The notes beneath the pieces are model-generated. The model was not told where the DNA came from. It did no database searches and saw nothing but the letters and a program-made list of their open reading frames with translations. From the NCBI GenBank assembly GCA_932294295.1, contig OW028573.1, positions 14,032,155-14,096,154 of the forward strand: 64,000 bases of DNA, given 5' to 3'. This stretch comes from Alitta virens. Its lineage: Eukaryota; Annelida; Polychaeta; Phyllodocida; Nereididae. Numbering within the stretch: the first letter of the stretch is position 1; each line of letters starts with the position of its first letter. The translations under genes and the position numbers were made by a program. Shown here in pieces: positions 13,196-26,750 of this stretch.

Positions 13196-16100
13196 TCATG
13201 GAGACTAATGCCCATCTTTTTTAAAACCTCACACAGAACCGACTTTGTATCATTTATTCTTCGGTAGTACAAAACTTCGTGAAAACACCTGAGCCTAACT
13301 CAAGTGGCCTAACTCGCAATATGAATATTCAGATAGGTTATGACTCGGACCAATACTCCAATATCTCCAGCCTCCACTAATTGAATAATATATCATTTAA
13401 TACATTTTAGCAAACCCCAAAAACCACCAGTAGCTGATTTCACCAACCAGCACATGCAGGATTTAGCAGCAAAAGAGGGAGGTCCTGGGGTAGGCTATTG
13501 CTCAGCCAGTGCTCAGCCTCTGCCCAAATGTTTGGAGAGAAAGAGAGAAGCAGTGAGCGCAGTGACGGGCGCAGATCGAAGCCTCGGCCTTGAGACTCGG
13601 AAAACGTCTGGATGGGTGCAATGACATCGTTCAAGGTTGTCTCCACACTACATCTCTTTCAGATTACACTAATAAATTGACCTAGCTTATAGCTGCTATT
13701 AGCAGCTAGCCTCCACATACATTCAGGCTCAGCTGAATAATCGCGATAAAATTAAGAGCTTCATTCAACAAATTGATGACTTTTTTTTCCTTGCATTCTT
13801 TGTATAGCTGGCTCGACAAATATATGTAGTAATGCATTAACCAGATTTATCCATCTCCTCAATAAAGTACTTACTGTTACTGCAGTGTACTTAAAAAAAA
13901 ACGCAATCATCAATCTAAATAAAAAAAAAAAATTTATTGAATGTTACTCAAGTAGCAAACAAGCACGTAAAAGTTTTTACTATTCCTTCACATACATAAT
14001 GTCATTCAGGAGTTCGACATTGCACAATCGAGTCAATGATGCAGTTCTCACAGTTCAGGCATTACTGCCCTCCCTTTTCATACTAAGTAAAAGTGTATGT
14101 ATATTGTATACACATCAAGATTGAAGGTCAATTGACATGTCTTTCTAGGAAAGAGAAAAGCTTCGTTGAAACAGGGCGTACACAACGTCAATTAACATCA
14201 CAACCCATTTCATTTGAGTTTCGAGAAAGACAAGTCATTGGATATCTATAAACATGTTTGCAGGTGCGTAAATTTCTTTAAACTGTGTGGGTGTGTGGCT
14301 TCTTAAAAGCAAAATAAAGAGTAGCTAAGCACAATATAAATCCTGGAAAATCAGCTGTTTGCAACATACCTACTGGAATTATTTAGTTTGCCACACCCCA
14401 TGGATTATAACATCACGTGTACTTATTATCGTTGTAATAATTACGTAGAATCACTCTTCAGTTTTCTCTTGATTCTAAGAGCGTGATGTCAGTTTTCTCC
14501 TATGTTTGCACTATAAATTACATGTTTCAATTTCTAAAGAATCAAAATAATACTCAAGCCAAACAAGATAGCATGGTAAAAGCATATCTGACATAACTAG
14601 GACTTAATCAAAACAGTTTAGCAGTTAACAGTTTGTTTGACTTAATTCCTGATGATGTCTTGGAGGAATAGGAAAATTTGAAATGACTATTCTACGATAA
14701 TAATACCCCAGTTTAGCAAATTGCAATTATTGCTGACTTAATTGCTATTTATGTATAGCATACTTTTCGCAACGTCCTAATTAGGCAAACAAGATTTAGA
14801 CAGAACTTGCCAATTTCTTATTCCATAAATACTTGATGATTAAGCGCCACGGGGAACTCCCAGGCTACAGGTGCATGAACCAGTGGAGAGTTACGTATAC
14901 ATGGCTGCTGCAACCCGAAAACATACAAGCTGCTGTCAGTCAGCATCTAGTCATATGTTCATTTTTAAGACCAATCCAATATAACAATGCAAACACTTCC
15001 CTGAATGACAACCGGTATAACCCACCACTGTTTATTTCAGCTGGATAATCTCCATATCGATAATGAAATCAAAAATGTGAATGGTTGAAGTATTAGGGAG
15101 TGTAATACTATAGAGACTAGCACAGCTGACAGGTGAATGATACCCAACAACATAATTATGCTCGGCTCACCTGTGTTGTTATACAAGTCCTTCGATGTTC
15201 CACGGATTACGATTTGCCAATGCGAAATGTGACAAATAAATTCAACCCTGACAGCTAAATAATGCCAGATCTCAGCGCTCACACTTCATACAAAAGCCTT
15301 TTCAAAAATAAGCAACACCACCTGCCGTGCGTCAGACTTCAATAATACACAACAAATATAATTACAGGTGTTTGGTTGGAGACCACTGTAAACAAGCATT
15401 CATAACTTTTAAATTTGGTACTAAAGGTTAATTGCGCTGGACAGCTATTGCTTTGAACTTATCAAAATTGGGGTCATTCCAAATATGAGATCACCTCACC
15501 AAACCTCACCCCGCCTTTGGTTTTACCTGTTGTAATCACGAACCTTCTGAACTTTCTTGTTTCAATTTGTAATCTTAATGATGTTTTCAAATGCATCCCC
15601 CAAAATTAGAATCTTGTCTTCCTTATTTAGGTTTCTTTAGATTGTCTGTCGCTTTCCGTTACTTTGAATGCTCAATTTGCTCATGATGACAGGTCATGTC
15701 AAACAATACTTGCAGTAACTCTTACTATTCCACAATCATGTACAGCTTCTCTCAATCCCTCCTATTGTTGCACAATATATATCCTCCTACATTTGGCTAA
15801 GACCAATTCTAGCCTAACGAAAAAAATTGCAAAAACCTTTGATGTTATCTTAGGAAATGTGCAGTTGGACCTGCTTATGACCACGAACACTTGAATTCTT
15901 TTGCGCCCAGGTTATCTTCATACAAATATTGTATCACGTATATATGAGCTGGTACCAATATAAATTCGTGTTCGTGCTTTATAACCAGCTATTTTGGGAC
16001 TTCGTTATAATTTCTTATAAATTCTTTATAACCATATTTCGTTACAAAGAAGCTGTTCTTAGACAATTACCTGTTCATATAAAACTGGACTCTGGTTAAG

Positions 16101-19100
16101 AGTATCCTCGATATAAGCAAGTTCTACGGTATGATGGTTTACGATGTATTACAATGTATTAAAATATACTTTCGTGACAATTCCAGTGAGAGCAATTTCT
16201 ACTTTAAAAGTTTTTGATTTGGTTTGAAATGGTGTTTGGGTGGTTCATATCAATTAAACTGCAGCATAAGTGTAGCTATTATACAGGTGACACTTTAAAA
16301 AGGTACATTTGTTCACCATTTCACTGAATTATGATCCTACCCTATCCCTATCTTATCCTATCTGGTTCACATCCAACTCAAACCTTCCCTATAGGAGACA
16401 AACTATCATAAGTACAGACAGGTCCTTGATTTTTTTTTTCTTCAGATATCAACTTCCCAAATGGAAAACCAACAACACCTTGCCCAAAACATACATTTTA
16501 AAATGTCACAGCTGCATAATCCCTTGCCAAGACAACCAAAGAGGTTTACAAATCATTCCTGTGTAGTTAAGTTCTCACTAAAGGTTTTGCAGTCAAGGCC
16601 ACACCTAAGAAGTCTACGTTCGAAATGTGACAGATAAATGGGGACCAATATTCACTGGTGATTGAAGGAGACTGAAATTCCACGTTGTAACTCGTATACA
16701 TATATGTATTGCATATATATATATATATATATATATCCCTTGATTTCTATAAGTTTTAAGATAATTGCAAGGGTAATTCAAAGGCGAATACCTCCACATT
16801 AGGTCAATACCTGCAAGGCCATGCCTCCTCATGCAGTCATATTCTACATTTGCCACTAAATTGGTAAGAGGACATTCACCAGCTGTTAAACCACTTGTAA
16901 TAGAGACTCCATTAGAGAGGTTTAATCCACCAGTCTTAATACAAGTTAATAGAGAAATTATCGTGTACAGAGGAAGTTTTCGTCCTGTATTAATTATTGA
17001 TCCATTTTATTATAAATCATTCAAAATATCCTTTCTTCAATATTATACACCTGACAGTGTTTGGGTGTCGTATACATCACAGGTAGGTTAATAATCAATC
17101 CCAGCTGCTGTATTCTGTACTAACACCTTGATAAAAGCATCTCCCAGAAGCCTTCTTCACTTGCCCTGCTCTGCCTACCAGGACACGACAAAGCAGACCA
17201 GCTGTGACCACGGAGCCCGAGATAGCCTCAGATAGCCTAGGTCAGGATTAAGCAACCTGCATGAGGCATCAGATTTGTTGGCTTCATGTGAACATATTGT
17301 TCGTTAGCATAGCGTGACTTACATCAGCCTGATGCCAATCCGCATCACCAGTTGCCAATAACATCAGCTCCTCATCAGCAACCAACAAACATCATGACAA
17401 TCGACTAAAATTCCCTCATCTATTCATTATTCTATACATTCCTACTGCCAATGCCCCATACGGCCTGCCATTAGTTAATGAATATTATGGCACAAGCTGA
17501 GCAGCAAGTATCGTGTAAGTCAATGGTTTAATTAGTTTTCAATTGAATATTACTGACATCACCCTCGATATCAATTAGTGGTTGGCCAATAGTGGTTTTC
17601 GTGGAAGGTTCTCTGCTTTCCACCAGGTGGCTACGACCTTGGAGGAATTAGAACACAAAACTGGCTTTTGTGGTAATGAAATAGATACATTTAATTGGGT
17701 AAATAACTAAACAGTACCATTTCTGCTGAGTATAGTTCATATTAATTAGTAGGAGATTCAACATAAAGGACCACTGCCTCCCCCCAGCCAGGCTGAGCCA
17801 GCGCAACGCTGACTGCACACAAAGAACTTTTATTGCCCTGATGCTTAATTGCTTAAAATTACGATTTCAAAGGCCAACTAAGCGAAAACCTGTGAAATCT
17901 GAGGAAATACGGACTTTCATTAGGGCATGCTCATGTTGCAAATTCCGAGTGTCCTCTCCTTCTCTAATTCCTCCAAGCTACGACAGAATGCTTCAGTTCG
18001 AATGTGATCGGCTAAAGCAAAGTGCATCATAGCAGCAGTATTTTTAGTGCATTTTAATGTATATTTGGCATCTTATCATTCAATTGATATCTGTTTTTTT
18101 TTTTTTTCCTGAGAAAATTATATTATGGAATCAGTTAGATGTGATCTACTATGTCTGAAAGCAAAATAAGTAATAAGAGGGGAAGAAAGACTTATGTCTT
18201 GCTGAATTCAGGGCTGCTCCGTGAAAAGACTATTCACTGACCAGTTTACGTCACTTATCAGATTCAATGAGCAGCAAATTGAATTGCATATCTTTATTCA
18301 TCCAATTTCATCCAGTGCAAAGTATGGCACATTTTCTAATTTTTTTCATTTACACGTACCAGTAGTTTGCCATTTTGATTGGTTGAAATAAAATCCAATG
18401 ATTTCCAATTCGTTATTTATATAATGCATGTATACATCCGTTGATCAGTCAATGATTACAGTACAATGTAGTAGCCTACACTCAGCAACATATTCTAGAT
18501 ACGCAGATTTATCAATCTAATAAGTTTCAAATACATCTCCATCTCTTGCACTTATTTCTCCTTTCAATTAGTTTTAATCTTAGTCTACTAATATTCAACC
18601 TTGTGGAGGCCCTGAAATTCAACTTCCTTCCTTTTGCATCATCCTTGTACACACTCCACATCAATTGATACGGAATGCAGTAGTAGTCTAATTTGTTCTT
18701 CCAGTTTGCAAAGAGGATGCTCCACTTTCATTTGCAATTTCCAATGTAATACCTGTCTTTAGAAGTCGTGACCTCCTTACATTCGAGATACACGATCCCC
18801 TGATGAATGTTATTTCCACAGAGTAAGTCTACAAAGAGGACGAGACTGATTGGAATTCAAATGGCAAGCAAAGATGAAGCAAAGATGGCAACCCAATTGC
18901 TCAGTCACTGGCCCACTTTCTCCGCAGCTCATTTTTGACAATATGTAGGTGGCAGGCAGACAGTTCCGACATGATGATTACATACTAATTTTCTTCTTTT
19001 CATTTAACCTATTTTTCTCAAATATATATCGACAGCATCAAATTACAGTCACGAGCAGCTTATACAAACTGGCATCTAAATCTCGCGAAAATTTGAAAGT

Positions 19101-19520
19101 GGGAGCTTCGTCTGGTAAGGTTCAGCAATACAAGGAAAATAACTTTTCAGGCTTCATGTTGTTGCTTTGGAAGCCATCACATTAGGCCCTCAATTTACTT
19201 ATTTACAAAGATGTCTCATCAAAGAGAAAATGCTAGGTTCAAGCAGCAAGTATACATGCATAAAGCAGTCAGAATATTTGTACTTATTTCACCTTATCTT
19301 GATGTTATGCCTCACTCATATATTATGATCCCATTCAAGATAGTCACAATCGATAATCATTATCACAAATGCTAATAGCCTAATCCTAAATATATCTGGC
19401 ATTAGCGTTCCACATTTACACGTACCAATGCAAATAGAAGTGATGGAAGTCAGTTAAACATCTACAGGGCCTATAAAGCTCATCTGATGATAGTAAGTAA
19501 TAGTTATATACCAAATAGGA
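13196..19520. other. Intergenic, nothing convincing
   Basis: No recognisable gene. There are A/T tracts, a short (TA)n near 16712-16736 and a few open frames. An 86-codon frame (16831-17091, plus) ends right after a donor-like CAG/GTAGGT at about 17083. It has no recognisable domain and I do not annotate it as an exon. Confidence 0.45.
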
Positions 19521-19521
19521 T

Positions 19522-19737
19522 GGAGTTAACTGACAAAGTTAGTTAACTCCCGACAATCAAAACAATTAGCAAATATGTCTAGTGGAGTATAAGTTAGTTT
19601 TGACATATTATATATAACTAACTTATAAGTTGTTCTCCACTAGACATATTTCCTAATTTGTTTGATTGTTTCATTGGTTTAACTGCTGTTATTAAACAAT
19701 TAAAGTACAGTTTGCACTCGGGAGAGAGTTAACTAAC
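19522..19737. repeat. Hairpin element with GTTAGTTAACTC termini
   Basis: The outer ends are inverted: GTTAGTTAACTCCCGA at 19538 and, on the other strand from 19737, GTTAGTTAACTCTCTCCCGA. Inside is a long hairpin (19553-19669) with arms of about 48 bp around an AT core. The best part is AAATATGTCTAGTGGAG against its complement. An extra 10-bp palindrome pair (GGAGTTAACT at 19522 and AGTTAACTCC at 19541) overlaps the left end. It is probably a MITE. No target duplication is clear. Confidence 0.65.
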
Positions 19738-19929
19738 ATTTTTGTTGGTTATATCCCTCCTGAGAACAATAGAGAAGGTCAGTTGCATGTGAGGTCATAA
19801 ACAATTATTAATTCAAACAAGAAGATTATACAGAATTAGTACCATTCAATTGCTTTGAATGAAACTGAAGTTGAAGCTATAATGGTCTTAACTTATTCAG
19901 AACTGTCCATCTTTACACTTATACTATAG

Positions 19930-21230
19930 TACTAAAGCCTTGCGGCGCTGAATCCAGAAGGTGCTGATATTGTACATGTAGTGGATTGGTAGAGTGTTAG
20001 TGCTAAGGTACTACCAAATGGGGCTATATTAATTATAACAATGACTAAAAGTTAATCACTCAATGCAATGTGTAAATGAGTGCAACATTCTCAGCTTAAT
20101 TACATTATGAATTACATCCACCCTTGGCACACCTACAGCGGCATGCTCTCAACAAAGCTCAAGTGCAATTAAAACATTTATACAAGTCACTAGTAATTGC
20201 ATTTCTGGACAGGTCTGAAAAAGTGGGATCCAATTAGCGGTGTTTCCCGCCATTTTGCCGCTTGAACCTAGTTCTTAAATTCGCCATCAGGGGCACTGAG
20301 GTGGGTTGCATACAAGGCCACAAAAACGGCAAAATACCACGAAAATGTCGCAAAAAACGCTCATTTTATGCCTTTTTTAGCACAAAGAAACGACCCGAAG
20401 AATGGTGCTCAGTACTTTTTAAAGTATACTGAGCTCTATGTGACACTGCTCAGCTTGATCTCTACTGAGGTTATTCATTTGAAACTTTTTCTGCTCAATC
20501 AGCTCTCATCAACGCCTCTCTCTCAGACAATATCCAGAATTTGCTTCGCAAACCTTCTGGATAATAATTGATCCCTGACCGGGTAAAAACAATGGCTGCT
20601 CCCTGGCTGCGAGTCAACCCAGTGGGCGCTTGGGGTGCCCAGTAGGTATCTTCACACTGAGTATTTCTCATGTCAGAATCGTGGTCGGTGGTGCAAATAC
20701 AATCTACTACAGCTCAAAAACGGCCTCTAACAGAGAAAACTAAGTTGGAATAAGTCAATAACACACTGGCGTAGTGTCAGAATCACTTTTCTGACATGAC
20801 AAAGCCTTGAAAAGTTCAAAACATTGCTCTAAAGTCAACCGGAAGTTGTCGGCGAAATGTAAACAAAGCTCCAGGAGCTCACCCTGACCAGCTGCATGGC
20901 CTAGTTCTTAAAGTTGCCACCAGGGGCACTGAGGTGGGTTGTATACAAGGGCAAGAGCCACAAAAAACGGTGAAATGCTGCGAAAATAGCGCTAATTTAG
21001 GATTTTTTAGCAAACTACTGATATCTTTCTAAAAAAAACGAGCCGAATATTTTTAATCTATATATTTTAAAGTATACTGAGCCCTATGTGACACTGTTCA
21101 GCTTGATATCCACTGAGGCTATTCATTTGAAAATTTTCCTGAATGTTCCACTTTCTCACATCTCATCCTCTGACAATATCCTGAAGGCTTGCTTTGCAAC
21201 CTTCTGGATAATAATAGAAGGTTTCAAAAT
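19930..21230 (+). repeat. Repeat block related to interior of 5587-7852 element
   Basis: It begins with GCTGAATCCAGAAGGTG, as at 6356. Unit A (CTAGTTCTTAAATTCGCC, then AGGGGCACTGAGGTGGGTTG, ending CTTCTGGATAATAAT) occurs twice, at about 20268-20570 and 20898-21217. Unit B (CTCCCTGGC, then GGGGTGCCCAGT, ending GGCGAAATGTAAACAAA) lies between them at about 20600-20870. The 5.6-7.9 kb element has one B (about 6808-7045) followed by one A (about 7078-7405). The CGAAACGTCC inverted termini are absent here. Confidence 0.65.
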
Positions 21231-21248
21231 AAAAGTTCACCAGTTTAG

Positions 21249-21286
21249 TTTTTTTTTTTTTTTTTTTTTTGGGGGGGGGGGGGGGG
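21249..21286. repeat. T22-G16 homopolymer junction
   Basis: Twenty-two T are directly followed by sixteen G, just after the unit A repeat block. This is a low-complexity tract whose length is uncertain in most assemblies. Confidence 0.85.
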
Positions 21287-21289
21287 TTC

Positions 21290-24200
21290 CACACGAAATG
21301 GAAAGAAATGTTCGAAACAATTCAGATCCCAACTTTCTAGCTGGTAAAAACGCTCCTGGGAAAGAATCGCAAAGAATTGTGACCATAACAATAATGATGA
21401 CAAGATGGCAAAAAAAAAATCATCGCAAAGATAGGAAACTTAAAAGTTAACGGGCACAGAGAAGGGTTTTTATGGGGTAACAAGTTGGGTTTGACTTATT
21501 TATAACAGTTCTGTCAATTTTTTTCCGCTTAATGCTTTTCATGATAAAATATGACCAAAAAAACAAGGGGACATTTATTATGGATCCTACTATAACTTAG
21601 CATTTCATTCGCAACTGAAACAACAACCAAGCATAACCTACGACCCTCTGATTAACAGTCAAGCACCTTTGCCACTAAGCATATACTTGAGCGTCAGATC
21701 TGTATCCAAAGTGACTGACAATTTAAAACTACGCAGTGGCATACATTATCCCATCATTACGTATCCTTGTTCAGCGATTTCATAAATTCAGCCTCCATTC
21801 AATATCGCTTTAATAAAAGATGAACCTCTACTTTGAGACTTGAGTTCTGAGAAGAAAGATTTGTTTCGTCGGTAAGTTAACGGATCCCCCGAGATTTCTA
21901 CCAGAAGATTGCTGATGTAACTGCATGTCAAATTTTTCTACTTTTAATGAGTTTCACAGGCCAACATAATAACCTTCAACCAGCGACTGGCAGCAAGTCG
22001 TTTTCAATGCAACTTATCTATGTTTCAGATTCACAGTGGCTCAGGATAAGGCTCTTCAGACAATTAATGCTTGAAATAAGCTTCTGCCCACATGCAACTG
22101 GCTCATTTCTTTAACACGAATTCCCCCTGGCTGCTTAATATGAGTTTGCCATGTGTGGCCATCCACCACAGGCCAACGCTGCTAACACCTGGGGTTTGCT
22201 GTACTTTCCAAACTGCCCATTAGGGCTCAAATGACTACCAACTAATCATCTGATGGTATTCCTGTAAGACAACACCAATTGTCTATGCCATTTATTTTGT
22301 TTATCACATTCCCTCATGTTTGCACCACGCATAACATAGCATGTGGGCAAACTGGTCATTTGCATATAATACACAACATGGTCAATAGGTCAACACAACA
22401 GAAGCAATGCTACAGCAAACACTCAACCCAGCATTTCACTAAATACATTATCACTAAGATGATGAATCATCCAATTGCTTATTAGTCCCACTACAAACAA
22501 CTGGTGTCTCCTTAATCTCAAAATCACTCAAATCAGGCGCCTTGCAATCCTTTGGCACCTGCTACTTGCCTACCAACTGAAATCTTTGTATAGAAAGCCA
22601 CATCCTCACTAGAAATTAATTCGTATTTGCAGACCTATAAAGCAATTTAAATCCAAAAATGGCAATTCCTAAAACAAAACTAAACCAGCTCAACCTTTTA
22701 TTGAGCTATATCAGTCGATTTTGGTTAACCAAAACTCAGTTAGCAAATGAACATCCCGATGTTTCAATATTCACTTGCACCTTTTCTCAATGTGGAACTT
22801 AACAGTAAAAAGGATAAAGCACATGACACATGTGTGACTTTCCTTTATAGTATATGGCTTAATCCTTTCCTGTGACAATGTTTTTAAATAGCAATTTTAT
22901 GACAAGATCACAAGTTATCTAGCAGTTACGTCGTAGCATTATAATTCCATCTGCAGTATCACTTAGCCTGACCACTATACTATATATACATATATATAGA
23001 CATGAGTATTTCCCGTTAAATAGAAAATAAATACTAGTTTAAAAGTAATACAATCACATTACTGGTGCGCTTCTTTCTAGAGATCATTTGCCAGGAGAGT
23101 AAGATAAAATTTAAAGACAACTCAGCCAGTCTCAGGAAGACGTGGAGAACAGAAGATCAGACCTGAGGAAGAGCACAAAACTCGTTTCGTCAACTTCAGT
23201 GTCATTGGACAGTTCATGTTATCATCCAATTACGAATTGACAATACCATGGATGTTTCGAGAGTTGGTTTTTATATGACTTTCTTGTCAGTTAGCATCCA
23301 ACCCTGCACTAATAAAACTTGCGGTTCTAAAAAAAGGTTGTTGCAACGCCTTCGCGCTGTTTAGCAGGTGCTGCTTAACGGCCGTTAAATTAATTGGTTT
23401 TTTTATTCCGTGCCTTGGCCACTTTCATAGTTTAGTGCAAGTGATTATACAAAAAAAAACAAAAAAAAAAAAACATAATTGGACATAGTTGTCAAGGCAC
23501 GGATGTGATTTCAGGTAAAGTTTTCTTAGTGCCCTGGGCTTCACAGACCTTCAAATGGAAGCAAATCAACTACATGACACATAACGTTGACTACTGCTGC
23601 ACTCCTAAATCTTTTAACTCTTATTTTGTGAGCAGAAAAAACTTCCGGGAACCACGTCCAGAACGGCGTCATTGAAATAGCATAGAGGGGAAAATTAGAG
23701 CTTTATGCCGCTTGGAATTCGAGCAATGGACCCGTGAAGTGAGGTGAGTAATTGACCACTAATAATCTTGTTTATTTACGTGCTATTTTGACAAACATTG
23801 ACCAGTGAGAGATAGATATGTCACGAAAACACTATTCCTGATTATTTTTATGGCTTATACATGTGTTGTTCCATACACCCTCTCTATTTCTGTTCAGAGG
23901 CCACATTTCCTTGATTTTCAATCAAACATTTTTTATAATTTTTTTTTTAAATATTTTTCAATTTTTATGCTTAAAAACAAACAAAAAACACAATTGCAAG
24001 GAAATAAACTTTTATCTTTATTTAAAAAAAATAAATGTCGAAAAAATGTTAATAAAAGATGAAAAATTTTCCATTTCTGGACAGAAATAAAGAGGGTCTA
24101 TACCCTACTATATAGTAGTTTCGTCATGTAACTTTGCACTAGCTACATATTGATGCTACTTTGATCGTAACTGACACGCCCTATGGCTGTAATACTTAAT

Positions 24201-24999
24201 CTACTACTAACTCTTTATCTTTGTGAGTTATTGTGAGAAATGAAATGTTGACAATTTCAGACTAATCTGCTAACTCTTTAGTATTTGAATATGTGACAGC
24301 TCTTAATATTCGCGATTTGAAATAATAATTTTGCCCGTTACAGACGGCAAAACTAAATCTTACTATTAATATTTATATAGCAAATGTGCTTGTATGCTAT
24401 AGAGCCTCTCCATCATACAAACCTAAAAGTCTGCACTCCATAACATAAGCATGATAAGCTGATCAAGAAGGGATACAGAGAGCTCAAAAGACATCGACTG
24501 AGAAACTATAGAGGCTTATAGTCTACAGACAGCAGAAAATTCAATATTCAATATGGAAATCCCAACAATACCTTCAGATGGGTGTCTCTGATTGTCGCTC
24601 CTTGTCACATGAATGCCAAATATGTTTAATCCAAAGCGTCTATTTCCATGGCATTTTCATGGCAACCAATCTGCCAGTGTGGCCATAAATATAAGTCATA
24701 CATGTGCATCTTTTTTCTATTCCGTAACACCAAACAATAATGAAGACCTAATAAGGGCAATGACGTCAGTGGCCTCATATCAGCTAAAAAAAAAATACGC
24801 TTAATTAACCTCCGACAGAATATATTAATATCTATGGCATATAACTGGCACACAGAAAATGCAGCAAAAGGAATACTAAATCTTACTTTTATTGCTCTAA
24901 TTATCACGAAGTCGTATATTTTCCAGAAAGTATCACCATGGAATAGGCCCACTTATAGATTCATTCAAAGATAAATGTATGCATCTTGGAAACTTTCCC
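21290..24999. other. Intergenic, with one small foldback
   Basis: No recognisable gene. At about 23407-23505, TCCGTGCCTTGGCCAC faces its near reverse complement GTTGTCAAGGCACGGA across an A-rich loop, forming a short foldback. The remainder is AT-rich with poly-A and poly-T tracts. Confidence 0.45.
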
Positions 25000-25085
25000 A
25001 GTCTCAATGCCTCGATGCTACTGGTTAGAAGCTTAGCCAACTTATATGTCCAGCTGCCAGGGCCAGACGTAATGATGAGATGAGG
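25000..25085. repeat. Dispersed repeat C fragment
   Basis: CTCAATGCCTCGATGCTACT, then ATGTCCAGCTGCCAGGGCC and AGACGTAATGATGAGATGAGG, run in the same order as at 11600-11727. It is a more diverged copy. Confidence 0.6.
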
Positions 25086-25393
25086 CACTTCCAATTTAAA
25101 GTCTCATGCGACCGACTACTCATACGTTGTCTTAACGATAGTTGTGCAGTGTAGATGGGCATAGTGTTAGTGGGCTGTCCTTGTCATATTGCCTTGTCAT
25201 ATTGTCTGATTGAAAACTGGCCTCATCTACATTTAGTCAGCAACATCATGCAGCTACAAGCCCAGTGGCAATGTGTACTTGTAAGTGATCATGCTTGGAC
25301 CTCACACGCAACTGAAAATGTCATTGCAAGGCTTGGTAGGTCATGCAAGTGCGGATGACACCAGGGTCACACTTGGCAACCTCATCGCAGGAC

Positions 25394-25427
<34 letters not shown>
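25394..25427. repeat. CAG trinucleotide repeat
   Basis: Seven CAG, one CAA and four CAG triplets run in a row. They lie in a roughly 49-codon open frame (ATG at 25355) that would read as a poly-Gln run. That frame ends at a TAA overlapping a strong donor-like AAG/GTAAGA near 25500. No acceptor or homology supports a gene, so I annotate only the microsatellite. Confidence 0.8.
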
Positions 25428-25429
<2 letters not shown>

Positions 25430-26117
25430 ATGAACATGGTTGACAAAACTAAGGGAGAAGGCTCCACACAGTTGTACCTCATATTAAGACCAATCCAAAG
25501 GTAAGACCAACTTAAACAGGAATGTGCCTTCTTAAGTTATGTTCTGATCTCACAATGTTGTAAACTGCGAAAGACCTTAGCGCAGTGCAGTTAATGTGTG
25601 GCTTAATCTCATCATTGGCCATTATTCTATGTAACGTATTTACCAAGATTCTAAGCTGAGGCAGTAAGTGGCAAACATGGGATGGGGTTAATATGGATAC
25701 TCAACGTACACTTTATCGTCTCATCATTACGTCAGTTTCTCGGCAGCCGATCATCTACAGAACAGACTAACTGAGATTGAATAATAAGAAGTTCAGTTCA
25801 ATTTTGACTCACCAAGTCATCTAACAAAACGACTTGAATACGGTGCACAACCGTTAAATCAACTTTAGTGACCCGTACAAGGCTGGTATAAGAAAGGAAG
25901 ATAACTTCGATAAGTTTAAACGCTGTTTTCTTTCCTAATATAAAATTCCTCAACCCAACATCACTAATGCGCCACCAACGACCACCAAATTAAATCAAGA
26001 ACTAAGTAAGTTAGCCTTAACAAGTTGACATCATAGGCCAGATAACCAAACGCTGTTAGCATTGACCAGTCACTCACAATGCTCACAATGATTACAACGC
26101 AAGAAAAATACATATAT

Positions 26118-26750
26118 ATATATAGATTTTATTGACATGTAAAATATCATAAATGATACATATGTCATTCAGTTAAAAGATAACATGAAAGAGACATTAA
26201 TGTAAGTACAGAAAGCAATAAAATGTCAATAATCAAGGTTCCAGCCACCAAGTTAACTTATAATACGTGTTTAAAATCCACATACACAATAGAAAAAAAT
26301 ACAAGCCGCTAATAAAAACATTTCACTCTCAAAGTCCAAAACATGACAAGCACATCATAACTAATAAACTAATAAACTAAATTAATAACTGTGTGGATAC
26401 AGGAGATGGTTTTCTCTACACATCAGCTTGAAGGAGAAACTTTCCTAAACTAATTAATAACTCAGGTTCCTTGTTTGTCATTATTGCTGTAAACTTAGTT
26501 ATATCATCTAGAGACAAGAAGTTGTTAATAAATTTAGTTGCATTCAAAAAAAGGTTAACACGGTGTTGCTCATTACCAGGACAGACAATCAAACAGTGAA
26601 TTTCGTCTTCTACAAAGTTTAACGTACACTTTTCACATATTCTATTTGGAGCAGGAATTATTGGTTTATACAATGACTGCCAGAAAACCCATTCAATATA
26701 ATCACCATGTGAACAATGGACGAAGGTACATTGAACTCTCCACTTCATAC
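26118..26750 (-). mobile_element. Non-LTR retrotransposon 3' fragment
   Basis: A minus-strand open frame (26416-26748, 110 residues) has a C-terminal CX2CX9HX4C motif (C38, C41, H51, C56) followed by a helical-looking tail ending in a lysine/leucine-rich stretch. This is the ending common to the reverse-transcriptase ORF of many animal LINEs. It matches, with divergence, the copy at 33777-34978. Downstream on the minus strand the element ends in CAATAAAATC and a TATATA tail at 26118-26130. The reverse transcriptase and endonuclease domains are missing, so the copy is 5'-truncated and dead. The call rests on motif and architecture, not a search. Confidence 0.7.

Noticed and set aside
16831..17091. 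86-codon open frame ending at a donor-like CAG/GTAGGT
   Set aside because: No recognisable domain, no convincing upstream acceptor and no neighbouring exon in phase. Open frames of this length are expected by chance in 64 kb.
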